From Planctomycetia bacterium (lineage in GTDB: Bacteria; Planctomycetota; UBA11346): a DNA stretch of 6,091 bases. Below are positions 1 through 6,091 of the stretch, one piece after another. A program made the position numbers and the translations under genes. The stretch is taken from the NCBI GenBank assembly GCA_005801395.1, contig SYDV01000510.1, forward strand, positions 1 through 6,091, given 5' to 3'. Within the stretch, counting starts at the first letter, position 1. Each line of letters opens with the position of its first letter. The notes under the pieces were generated by a model. It saw only the letters and a program-made list of their open reading frames with translations, was not told the DNA's origin and ran no database searches.

Positions 1-144
1 AAGCGTTAAGAAAAATCAGATCTGTATGATTAATAAGATTAAATAAGAGAATTAGCCTAAATTGGCTTCAGCCTTTCTACAGATGGACAATTTTCACCCG
101 TGCAAAATTGGAGCAAAAAGGCAGGACTTCCGGACTTCGCCCCC
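1..144. other. Non-coding stretch downstream of bioB
   Basis: No convincing gene is seen here. The first 60 bases are strongly AT-rich with stops in several frames. The plus-strand frame starting at position 2 stays open for 14 codons and stops at 46, so the tail of a gene lying to the left cannot be excluded. The stretch ends in a short TCCGGA repeat copy next to the bioB stop codon. No strong hairpin plus T-tract terminator for bioB was found; only a 4-bp stem at 54-67 was seen. Confidence 0.5.
124..139. repeat. Short TCCGGA-type repeat copy (cluster A)
   Basis: GGACTTCCGGACTTCG lies five bases beyond the bioB stop codon. It is about two units of the same 8-bp motif (TCCGGACT/TCCGGACC) that fills the region upstream of bioB, so bioB has this repeat on both sides. 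The core TCCGGA is itself a palindrome. What it does is unknown. Confidence 0.7.
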
Positions 145-1230
145 TCAATCACACCCACACTCACTAGAACCGCAACTTTTCTTCGGCGCTTCGTCAATCG
201 TTTCAACATCGGTCTTCATCTTCAAGCCCCAGCGCGTAGCTGCTGTTTGCCAATAATCAGGTGCGGTACCCATGGTAGTTAAATAATTACCCACCATCAC
301 CGCATTAACCCCGGCAGCGAAGACTTCATGCAGACGATCACCAAGAGTAATTTCTTTACCTCCTGCGGCCATGATATTGCGATCGGGCAAGAAAAAACGC
401 AACACGGCTAAGGTAATTAAGGCTTCATCCGCAGGCACGGGTGGGCGATCACCCAGCTTGGTACCTTTGATCGGGTTGAGAAAATTAATCGGAATCATAT
501 TCGGCTCAATAAAGCGTAATTGCTCGGCAAATTCAATACGTTGTTCTTTCGATTCACCCATGCCGATAATGCCGCCGGAACACAATCCCATGCCTGATTT
601 TTTGATATATTTGATGGTATCCATACGTTCTTGAAACGAATGAGTACCGCAAATATTATCAAAGAAACTACGTGCCGTTTCCAAATTATGACCATACACG
701 GCAGCGCCCGCTTTCTTCAGTCGATCAGCGCAATTTTGATTTTCTAAAATACCGAGATTAACGTCCGCGCGCACTTTGCCGTTTTGCGAAAATTTCTCAA
801 CCGCGTCGCATACCATATCTAATTGGCTGCCTTCTTTGACCCCCCACCACGCAGCGACTAAACCGAGTGCCGCAGCGCCGTTAGCTTTTGCACTTTCACT
901 CGCCACGGCAATATCTTCATCAGGCAGCCATTTATGCTTGTCATATTCGGTACTAGCTTGGCCGGAAGCCTGAGCACAATATGAACAGTTTTCAGAACAA
1001 TTACCTGCCTTCACATTCAAAATCGAACAACACTTCACGCGATTACCCAAAAAGTGCTCGCGAATGCGGCGTGCGCCGGTCAGTAAAGCTGCGTACGACT
1101 CGCTTCCAGGCTCCACATCCAATAGCTCGCGCGCTTGAGCGGCCGATAGCTCCGCCCCGGCAAGGACCTCGTCCACCAATTTGGCGATGGCGAATGGGTC
1201 AGTGGCAAGGCTTGGCAGGGTCGTTGACAT
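145..1230 (-). CDS. bioB: Biotin synthase, radical SAM (type II-like)
   Basis: BioB is a cytosolic radical SAM enzyme that inserts sulfur into dethiobiotin, the last step of biotin synthesis. The 361-residue product is complete. It has the radical SAM cysteines C78, C82 and C85 in NCSENCSYCAQ, then AAWWG near 126-130, HNLET near 181-185, CSGGIIGMGE at 217-226 and PINFLNPIKGT near 247-257. Aligned by eye to E. coli BioB, the [2Fe-2S] ligands C97, C128 and R260 become G123, D156 and M287; only C188 is kept, as C217. It also has C67-C68 just before the radical SAM loop and C194. This resembles the class described in obligate anaerobes with an auxiliary [4Fe-5S] cluster. The C-terminus is cysteine-rich (C353, C358, C360). 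The ATG at 1230 gives a normal N-terminus; two upstream ATGs are out of frame. No other biotin gene is adjacent. The identity is firm; the cluster type is inferred. Confidence 0.97.
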   Translation of the reverse strand: MSTTLPSLATDPFAIAKLVDEVLAGAELSAAQARELLDVEPGSESYAALLTGARRIREHFLGNRVKCCSILNVKAGNCSENCSYCAQASGQASTEYDKHKWLPDEDIAVASESAKANGAAALGLVAAWWGVKEGSQLDMVCDAVEKFSQNGKVRADVNLGILENQNCADRLKKAGAAVYGHNLETARSFFDNICGTHSFQERMDTIKYIKKSGMGLCSGGIIGMGESKEQRIEFAEQLRFIEPNMIPINFLNPIKGTKLGDRPPVPADEALITLAVLRFFLPDRNIMAAGGKEITLGDRLHEVFAAGVNAVMVGNYLTTMGTAPDYWQTAATRWGLKMKTDVETIDEAPKKSCGSSECGCD

Positions 1231-1276
1231 GGCGGGGCATCATGGGCGGATTGTCGCAGGTGCAAATGGGGAAGAG

Positions 1277-1310
1277 TCCGGAAGTCCGGCGGTCCGGACC
1301 TCCGGAAGTC
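1277..1310. repeat. 8-bp tandem repeat, cluster B
   Basis: Four units start at 1277, 1285, 1293 and 1301, exactly 8 bp apart: TCCGGAAG, TCCGGCGG, TCCGGACC, TCCGGAAG, then TC. Positions 1285-1306 form a 22-nt palindrome with a single mismatched pair (1290/1301), centred on GGTCCGGACC. The block lies 47 bp upstream of the bioB start codon. Its first two units read AAG/CGG after the core, whereas clusters C and D read ACT/ACC, so it is partly inverted relative to them. Confidence 0.85.
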
Positions 1311-1402
1311 TTTAATCAACAAGGGGTTACTGATTCGATATCAATGGCATCGACGCCCGCCTACTGGATTCAAACGACATTCAGCTCGTTGAAAGTCCGA
1401 CA

Positions 1403-1434
1403 TCCGGACTTCCGGACCTCCGGACCTCCGGACC
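1403..1434. repeat. 8-bp tandem repeat, cluster C
   Basis: Four uninterrupted units start at 1403, 1411, 1419 and 1427: TCCGGACT followed by three copies of TCCGGACC. A degenerate copy (TCCGACA) precedes them at 1396, one base out of phase. This is the cleanest run in the window and defines the unit as TCCGGACY with a strict 8-bp period. Confidence 0.9.
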
Positions 1435-1439
1435 CAAAC

Positions 1440-1463
1440 AACGGACTTCCGGACCTCCGGACC
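1440..1463. repeat. 8-bp tandem repeat, cluster D
   Basis: One degenerate unit (AACGGACT at 1440) is followed by TCCGGACC-type units at 1448 and 1456, again 8 bp apart. It is separated from cluster C by a 5-base break (CAAAC). It ends 17 bases before the ATG of the carbonic anhydrase-like gene, where a ribosome-binding site would normally be expected. Confidence 0.85.
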
Positions 1464-1480
1464 AATCTCATGCTACGCCG

Positions 1481-2008
1481 ATGCCCGTCATTTTCCCCAT
1501 CAACGACAAGACACCGCAACAACCGGCATTTTTAGCGCCCAATGCGACGCTGATTGGTGATGTGCGCTTTGGTGATCAATGTTCCGTGTGGTTTGGGGCG
1601 GTGCTACGCGGAGACATCAATCCGGTGATTTTAGGAAATCGCTGCAATGTTCAGGATTTATGCGTGCTTCATGTCAGCCGATTTTTACCCTGCGTCTTGC
1701 ATGATGAAGTTAGCATGGGCCATGGAGCCATTGCTCATGCCTGCACCATTGGCTCCGGAAGTTTACTCGGCATGGGTTCGCGGGTGTTAGACGGCGCGGT
1801 GTTAGGTCGCGGCGTTTTGGTCGCAGCTGGATGCGTGGTTCCTGAAGGCATGCAAGTACCTGATCATCATTTAATTGCAGGAGTTCCAGGGCGAATCATC
1901 AAGCCGTTAGGGACAACCATTCAAGAACGCATTGGACGGATTGCCGGCGATTACGTTGCGTATCAAACGTTATATCCAAGCATTATGGCCGACAGCAGCG
2001 CACCATGA
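1481..2008 (+). CDS. Gamma-class carbonic anhydrase-like protein
   Basis: This is a 175-residue left-handed beta-helix protein of the YrdA/PaaY/CaiE/gamma-carbonic anhydrase family. Such proteins form trimers with a metal bound by three histidines between subunits, and some hydrate CO2. Hexapeptide-type turns run from about residue 16 to 140. The three family metal ligands are visible as H64 (CVLHV), H81 and H86 (GHGAIAHAC). The conserved R43-G44-D45 and Q58-D59 that frame the active site are also present. Length and C-terminal helix fit the short subfamily that lacks the acidic loop of methanogen Cam. There is no signal peptide, so it is cytosolic. The stop overlaps the next start (ATGA), which implies translational coupling. 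No Shine-Dalgarno precedes the ATG at 1481; an ATG at 1470 is out of frame. Family is sure; actual CO2 hydration is unproven, since many members have no measured activity. Confidence 0.92.
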   Translation: MPVIFPINDKTPQQPAFLAPNATLIGDVRFGDQCSVWFGAVLRGDINPVILGNRCNVQDLCVLHVSRFLPCVLHDEVSMGHGAIAHACTIGSGSLLGMGSRVLDGAVLGRGVLVAAGCVVPEGMQVPDHHLIAGVPGRIIKPLGTTIQERIGRIAGDYVAYQTLYPSIMADSSAP

Positions 2009-3984
2009 TAACTCGTACTGGATGGTCATTGATGCTATTGTTTAGCGTTGTGATTAATGGCATCGCGGCTGAATCCTGGTCAATTTCCTTTACCTCCTTC
2101 GAACCGGTCGTTCGCACTGGTTTGGTGTGGCGCGCAACAGTAACAGGTTCGATTCCTGAAGCGCATTTTGAGTCAGGTCCGTACCAGATGCGGGTCACAT
2201 TAACGCAGGCAGAAACGGTTATCGCAAGCGAAGACATTTACCTGACCAAATTAGGCCAATTAGTGCCAGGTGTTCATTTAGCGTTACCGATCAACCCAAG
2301 CCAACGCCCAGATCAACCCATTACCGCATTAGTGACCGTCACTAATCAACAACAACGCTACACCCAAGTGGCGCAGCAACTACTCGAAACTCCCATCAGC
2401 ATTCAACGATCGTTGGAATCTCACCATAAAACTGCCCTTGAACGCCAGCCCGTGCTTGATCCGTTGCCGGCTTTATGGTTTGAACAAGTTGGCGAATTAA
2501 TGTTGGGCCAAGCAAATTTACAAACCTGCGAAGCATTACGTTCACTCGAACAACAAATCTCAAACTGGCTCGCGCATGGGACACTCGACAGCACTCTGCA
2601 AGCATTGCGTGATCCGATCGACGGAAGTTTGCAACCATGGCGTTTGCATATGCCTATTTCAGATTCCGTACGTGCGGTGGTACTGACTTTGCGCTCAGAC
2701 GAATCGCCCCTACGTAAAAGTGCCTGGCCACCATTACCGCCTACCTGGATAAATGCCGCACGTAGTAATCACATTGCCATGATTGAAATATACGCTGCTG
2801 GAGACCGCGACTGGTCTGGAGTCGCCAATGCGCGTGCACGTATTGTTTTGGCCCATGCCTTAAAAATGTATCCCACCCTGCAAGGCGTGCCGGTGGTCGC
2901 ATTTGGTGTTGACCGCGGAGCTCAAGGAGCCATCGCATTAATCGAACAAACACCTGAGTTTTTTTCCGCGCTCGCGCTGTTTAATCCGGTGATATCGCAA
3001 AGCGAATCTCCCTCGCTGTCACCGCAATTTGAATGGCACAACCTGCAACGCTCAGGCATGCGTCCGGCCCATCTCGTTGGAACACCCATTATTTTAAATG
3101 CCGTAGAAAATGCAGGAGCTCGCTCTTGGCTCGCACGTATGCGATTAACTTCAACACTCATCACTGATGATACGGACTCGCCGCAAAGTGCAAAATTTTG
3201 GCAAAAGTGTGCGGAATCCCAGACGATGACGTCACCGAATGAATGGCTTGTTCTTACACCTGGACGATATGGCCGCGTGATCGTCGACGAGATGAATGAA
3301 TGGGGAATAACCGGCACGCTACATTGGCGCACGCCAAAGGAATTAATAACCACAGGCATAAAACGATTTCGCGTAACTGATGGAGCAAGCATTGTGGTTA
3401 ATGGCTCTCCCTATCGCGAAATCGTCAGCCCCAAAGATTCGACTTCGTCACCGCGCAAAGTATTTGGCCAAGCAGTTGGATCTGCTGAAAGCTATGCGGA
3501 GCGTGCTTTTACACTCGTGATTGGCACCGGCGAAAGTGCCGCTGCCTTATCGGCCAACCGTGCGCTCGCCAATGCCTTCACCGCCGCCTGGGTGGCACAT
3601 GCTCATGGCCGCCCACGCACCATTGATGACAGTCAATTTAAAGCAGAAGAACAGCTTGGTCGCCATTTAGTATTGGTCGGCAATTCCCGCAGTAATAGCG
3701 TATTGGCGAAATTACTCACCAACATCACCGCCTTTCCCGCCACCTGGACGACGCGCACCCTGACCATTGCGGATAAAAATTGGCTGCGCTCCGAACAACG
3801 ACCAGTAGCCATCACCTGGCCACATCCAGCAAATGACGGACGTGTCTTGTTGATACTGGATGGCAGTCCGCGTTGGCTCCAACCGGGATTACCCTTGGCT
3901 ACCGTGCCTGACCTTGCACTTGGTAGCATGGCAAGCGAAAGCGAACCCGAATTATGGCGCAATTTCTCCAACGATTGGCGCTGA
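2005..3984 (+). CDS. Secreted alpha/beta-hydrolase-like protein, degenerate
   Basis: This 659-residue protein starts with a likely Sec signal peptide: Arg at 4, a hydrophobic run about 7-20, possible cleavage after IAA at 22. Residues about 25-130 look like a beta-rich domain. Residues about 215-400 resemble an esterase/prolyl oligopeptidase-type alpha/beta-hydrolase: strand VPVVAF, then GVDRGAQGA at 301-309, then FFSALALFNPVI. The nucleophile elbow G-x-S-x-G is G-V-D-R-G here, with D303 in place of Ser. No clear catalytic His follows near 385-400. A C-terminal part (about 410-640) has a further beta domain and a segment (FTLVIGTGE, then HLVLVGNSRSNS) like the tail seen in planctomycete proteins annotated as prolyl oligopeptidases. 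The start overlaps the preceding stop by 4 bp. I infer an exported protein, perhaps a binding or scaffold pseudoenzyme. An Asp-nucleophile hydrolase is possible but less likely. No substrate can be named. Confidence 0.8.
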   Translation: MITRTGWSLMLLFSVVINGIAAESWSISFTSFEPVVRTGLVWRATVTGSIPEAHFESGPYQMRVTLTQAETVIASEDIYLTKLGQLVPGVHLALPINPSQRPDQPITALVTVTNQQQRYTQVAQQLLETPISIQRSLESHHKTALERQPVLDPLPALWFEQVGELMLGQANLQTCEALRSLEQQISNWLAHGTLDSTLQALRDPIDGSLQPWRLHMPISDSVRAVVLTLRSDESPLRKSAWPPLPPTWINAARSNHIAMIEIYAAGDRDWSGVANARARIVLAHALKMYPTLQGVPVVAFGVDRGAQGAIALIEQTPEFFSALALFNPVISQSESPSLSPQFEWHNLQRSGMRPAHLVGTPIILNAVENAGARSWLARMRLTSTLITDDTDSPQSAKFWQKCAESQTMTSPNEWLVLTPGRYGRVIVDEMNEWGITGTLHWRTPKELITTGIKRFRVTDGASIVVNGSPYREIVSPKDSTSSPRKVFGQAVGSAESYAERAFTLVIGTGESAAALSANRALANAFTAAWVAHAHGRPRTIDDSQFKAEEQLGRHLVLVGNSRSNSVLAKLLTNITAFPATWTTRTLTIADKNWLRSEQRPVAITWPHPANDGRVLLILDGSPRWLQPGLPLATVPDLALGSMASESEPELWRNFSNDWR

Positions 3985-4043
3985 ATCAGTTGATGTCGGC
4001 CCTCAGCCTTGCAGTCCCCAACTCGCAACCACCATACCGCGCC

Positions 4044-4397
4044 ATGAACCAAGCTCCTGTTCGTTTGTCGCTGATCACCCTTGTTTTGTGGAGCGGAGCC
4101 TTGACTGGTTGTTTGTCCACCGCACGCGAAGACGCACCGCCTAATCCAACTGAACAAGTGTTGATCGAACAACTGACCCGCGATCCATTCGTCATCATCG
4201 ACCAATACGAACGAGATGAATTCGAGCATTTAATCATTACCACGATCCAAGGATCCGTGCGCGTTCGTTACATCATTAAACCCACACAACCTGGGAATCC
4301 GCGTCTGAATATTCATAAAATTGATGATCGTTCGAACTTAGAAATTAGCGAATCAGATCAGCTAGGTACATTTCAACAGCCAAATCGCTTTCGCTAA
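4044..4397 (+). CDS. Small predicted lipoprotein, unknown function
   Basis: I do not recognise this family. The start at 4044 was chosen because it gives a textbook lipoprotein signal: MNQAPVR, a hydrophobic stretch (about 8-20), then the lipobox ALTGC with the lipidated cysteine at C23. The open frame extends upstream to ATGs at 3993 and 3954, but those starts would put about 17-30 odd residues before the signal and, for 3954, overlap the previous gene. From 4044 the product is 117 residues, about 95 after processing. The mature part begins with a short Pro/Asp/Glu-rich linker, then an acidic segment and probable beta strands (HLIITTIQ, VRVRYIIKP, LNIHKIDD), with a polar C-terminus. It lies 59 bp after the secreted hydrolase-like gene on the same strand and is likely co-transcribed with it. 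Both would be exported, so they may act together in the envelope. Confidence 0.75.
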   Translation: MNQAPVRLSLITLVLWSGALTGCLSTAREDAPPNPTEQVLIEQLTRDPFVIIDQYERDEFEHLIITTIQGSVRVRYIIKPTQPGNPRLNIHKIDDRSNLEISESDQLGTFQQPNRFR

Positions 4398-4418
4398 TTT
4401 ATTCCAAGACGTAGCATC

Positions 4419-6091
4419 TCACCACGCGACGGTCCCGTCTTTATCGTAAAAGCGCGGACGGGCGAGATCTTTGTCTAGTACGACATGAGCGCGATCACTA
4501 AGCCAAATTTCCGTCCCCCGGTAAGCCATGCTGTTAACCATGACCGCAGCCGTGCATGGTGTGTTTGCTCGACGTTTATGCATTATTTCGGCGCGTTCCA
4601 ATAAGGCCTCACAAGTCGCTAAACGTTTGCATGCGGCACTAAATTCAGCGAGTGCCAATTGCCATTCGTGTTCACTTAATTGTTTCGTCAGTACTTGTTG
4701 ACCCTTCATTTTGCATTGCGTTTTTTGTTCACGCACGGCTGCAAGCAAAGCGTCGTGTTCACGACGAGCACAAGAAAATAATTCAGCTTCATACGGATCA
4801 AAGCCCGCCTGTACCCGTGTATGCAAACCATCTTTACTGCCTAAAACGTCACAGGTAATATTCCCACCAGCAATAATACTGCCGCCTAGTATTTCTTTCG
4901 CTATAACTTCACCGACGGCCATAACCTGGGACCACCGTAGAATGTTAGTGACCCGTAAATTATGGCATTTTATAGCACGACTGGCCACATGTTTAACATC
5001 AATATCACCATGTGCTTTAACGCGATGAGTTCCGGGTAAAATACCAGCACGAATAACTAAATGTCCTTGAGCTGTTACTCGCGCGTCTTCAATAACGCCC
5101 ATGACCTCAATATCGCCTTCACTTTTAACGGTAAAACCAGCGCGAATGTCGCCTTTAATCGCGACCGACAACTTTGTATGGATGTTACCGTGATGATAAT
5201 CCACATGTTCATCCACCACATACCGACCCTGTACGCATATTCGCCCGGTACGATCACGATGTACATGTCCCGTTGCCACTGCGCGAATAATATCCGGATG
5301 CGCTGGATCTAATTCAGTTCCCTCACCAATTATTTGTGCCGCATCCAATGCGCGCCCTGGACGCGGAATTAAAAACGTACCGAAGACATCGACACCATGC
5401 ACACCTAACGTCGGCGGTACGATACGTCCCAATGCCGCTCCTCCGGAAACATCTTCAAGACGCCCATGTTCTCGGTAATCCACCTGTCCATTCTCTGCAA
5501 CCTGTAAATGAATATGTTCATCAATGATCATTGCGACATGGCCATCAACTCCGTGACTGATTGGAATACCACGCGCAATCTCAATTTTACGGTCAGTCGC
5601 TTGAGCGACATAGGCATCAATGATGGCATCGCTAATAACGCCGCGAACGACCTTTGCTTCGACCATGGCTTTTTGTAAAATATGCGGAGGTAGATAATGC
5701 CAAGCCGGAATATTAACATAAGCACTAATTTTATCATCCGTGAAACTAATCGTCACGGCTACCATTTCATGGGTCGTTGATCCAACATCGATAAATATTG
5801 TTCCGTCCGCCTGGCGTTTCAATGTGCCAGCACATGAACAACGCACCGCGCCATCAGTCTCGATGGTAATGGCGTGACCACACGAAAGGGGAAACATTGG
5901 CCACAATAACTGTCCATCGACAGCTCGGCCATGAATAGCGTCTTCACCAATTAACCAACCGATGGTGTCACCTGCATTAACCGTTGCTGGGGGCGTCATC
6001 GACGAGCCAAGATGTACATGACGATCAACTATTACCGGTGGCGGTTGACCTTTTGCGACCAAAACCAAACGCTCTTCTGTGGCTCGCACGG
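4419..6091 (-). CDS. FapA/DUF342 family protein, 5' end uncertain
   Basis: At least 556 residues of a FapA (DUF342, 'flagellar assembly protein A') family protein, cytosolic with no membrane segment seen. A frame-compatible GTG sits at 6089, but coding continues to the window edge, so the real start may lie beyond it. Visible parts: a first N-terminal module (about 5-130) with VLVAKGQPP, G-D-T-I-G and a Cys cluster (C70, C84, C86); a second module (about 164-290) with the family-like IARGIPI and GVHGVDVFG; a right-handed beta-helix (about 295-430) of short repeats such as VKSEGDIEVMG and VKAHGDIDV; a helical, probably coiled-coil segment (about 432-505); and a final beta segment ending at W556. 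The family is linked to polymer or surface-structure assembly, and in some bacteria to flagella or motility, but its molecular role is poorly defined. No flagellar gene is nearby. It is convergent with the lipoprotein gene, 21 bp apart. Confidence 0.88.
   Translation of the reverse strand, partial: VRATEERLVLVAKGQPPPVIVDRHVHLGSSMTPPATVNAGDTIGWLIGEDAIHGRAVDGQLLWPMFPLSCGHAITIETDGAVRCSCAGTLKRQADGTIFIDVGSTTHEMVAVTISFTDDKISAYVNIPAWHYLPPHILQKAMVEAKVVRGVISDAIIDAYVAQATDRKIEIARGIPISHGVDGHVAMIIDEHIHLQVAENGQVDYREHGRLEDVSGGAALGRIVPPTLGVHGVDVFGTFLIPRPGRALDAAQIIGEGTELDPAHPDIIRAVATGHVHRDRTGRICVQGRYVVDEHVDYHHGNIHTKLSVAIKGDIRAGFTVKSEGDIEVMGVIEDARVTAQGHLVIRAGILPGTHRVKAHGDIDVKHVASRAIKCHNLRVTNILRWSQVMAVGEVIAKEILGGSIIAGGNITCDVLGSKDGLHTRVQAGFDPYEAELFSCARREHDALLAAVREQKTQCKMKGQQVLTKQLSEHEWQLALAEFSAACKRLATCEALLERAEIMHKRRANTPCTAAVMVNSMAYRGTEIWLSDRAHVVLDKDLARPRFYDKDGTVAW

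Larger units (their letters stand above)
1231..1480. other. Divergent intergenic region with repeat clusters
   Basis: These 250 bp separate the starts of bioB (leftward) and the carbonic anhydrase-like gene (rightward), so both promoters are expected here. I could not identify a convincing -35/-10 pair on either strand. The region contains three TCCGGACY repeat clusters, with about 90 bp of non-repetitive sequence between the first and second. No Shine-Dalgarno sequence precedes the ATG at 1481, and the last repeat ends only 17 bases before it. The repeats may therefore lie within the 5' leader of that gene. Confidence 0.6.

Noticed and set aside
54..67. AGCC-TAAATT-GGCT hairpin as bioB terminator
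   Set aside because: The stem is only 4 bp, and the sequence beyond it on the minus strand is T-rich but has no continuous T-tract, so chance occurrence is likely.
1331..1343. TGAT-TCGAT-ATCA inverted repeat between the repeat clusters as an operator
   Set aside because: Four-base arms are expected by chance, and it does not overlap a recognisable promoter.
981..1535. Open frame rich in S-G-P-P-D-F-R-T across the repeat region on the plus strand
   Set aside because: It runs antisense through the start of bioB and through the repeats into the carbonic anhydrase-like gene. The peptide pattern is just the 8-bp repeat read in three frames.
1754..1759. TCCGGA inside the carbonic anhydrase-like gene as a further repeat copy
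   Set aside because: It is a single core with no 8-bp neighbour and is explained by codons for Gly-Ser-Gly-Ser in the hexapeptide repeat.
2922..3392. 156-residue minus-strand open frame
   Set aside because: It lies wholly antisense inside the 659-residue gene and shows no family motif or signal.
3633..4229. 198-residue minus-strand open frame
   Set aside because: It is antisense to the secreted hydrolase-like gene and the lipoprotein gene, with no recognisable domain; the plus-strand genes have a signal peptide, a lipobox and family motifs.
4434..4462. Inverted repeat CCCGTC ... GACGGG as terminator of the lipoprotein operon
   Set aside because: The arms are 6 bp with a 17-base loop, there is no T-tract after it, and it lies inside the coding end of the FapA-like gene.

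Overview
The window holds five protein-coding genes and one unusual intergenic repeat cluster. Base composition is moderate (close to half G+C by eye) and coding density is high, apart from about 250 bp between two divergent genes. No gene has a clear Shine-Dalgarno sequence where its start can be inspected. I see no tRNA, rRNA, CRISPR array, insertion sequence or phage gene.

The likely source is a bacterium of the Planctomycetota or a neighbouring phylum, probably with an anaerobic ancestry. This is inference. It rests on the BioB type, on a long secreted protein whose layout resembles the 'prolyl oligopeptidase family' proteins common in planctomycetes, on a FapA/DUF342 protein, and on the weak ribosome-binding sites. 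The DNA alone does not settle it.

Layout from left to right. Positions 1-144 hold no convincing gene, but carry one short copy of a TCCGGA repeat just past the bioB stop. A complete biotin synthase gene (bioB) lies on the minus strand at 145-1230. The divergent intergenic region 1231-1480 is dominated by three clusters of an 8-bp-period TCCGGACY repeat. A plus-strand run then follows. It begins with a gamma-class carbonic anhydrase-like hexapeptide protein (1481-2008). This overlaps by 4 bp (ATGA) a 659-residue secreted alpha/beta-hydrolase-like protein with a degenerate active site (2005-3984). A small lipoprotein of unknown function (about 4044-4397) comes last. Convergent to it, with a 21-bp gap, is a FapA/DUF342 polymer-forming-type protein on the minus strand (4419 to the right edge), whose true start may lie outside the window.

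The genes do not form one pathway. bioB stands without other biotin genes. The carbonic anhydrase-like gene and the secreted protein are translationally coupled and probably co-transcribed with the lipoprotein, but they are predicted for different compartments, so a shared function is unproven. The points most worth checking are: the BioB lacks the classical [2Fe-2S] ligands and looks like the type II (auxiliary [4Fe-5S]) class; the phased 8-bp repeats sit on both sides of bioB; the hydrolase-like protein has Asp in place of the catalytic Ser; and the FapA-like protein has a duplicated N-terminal module.
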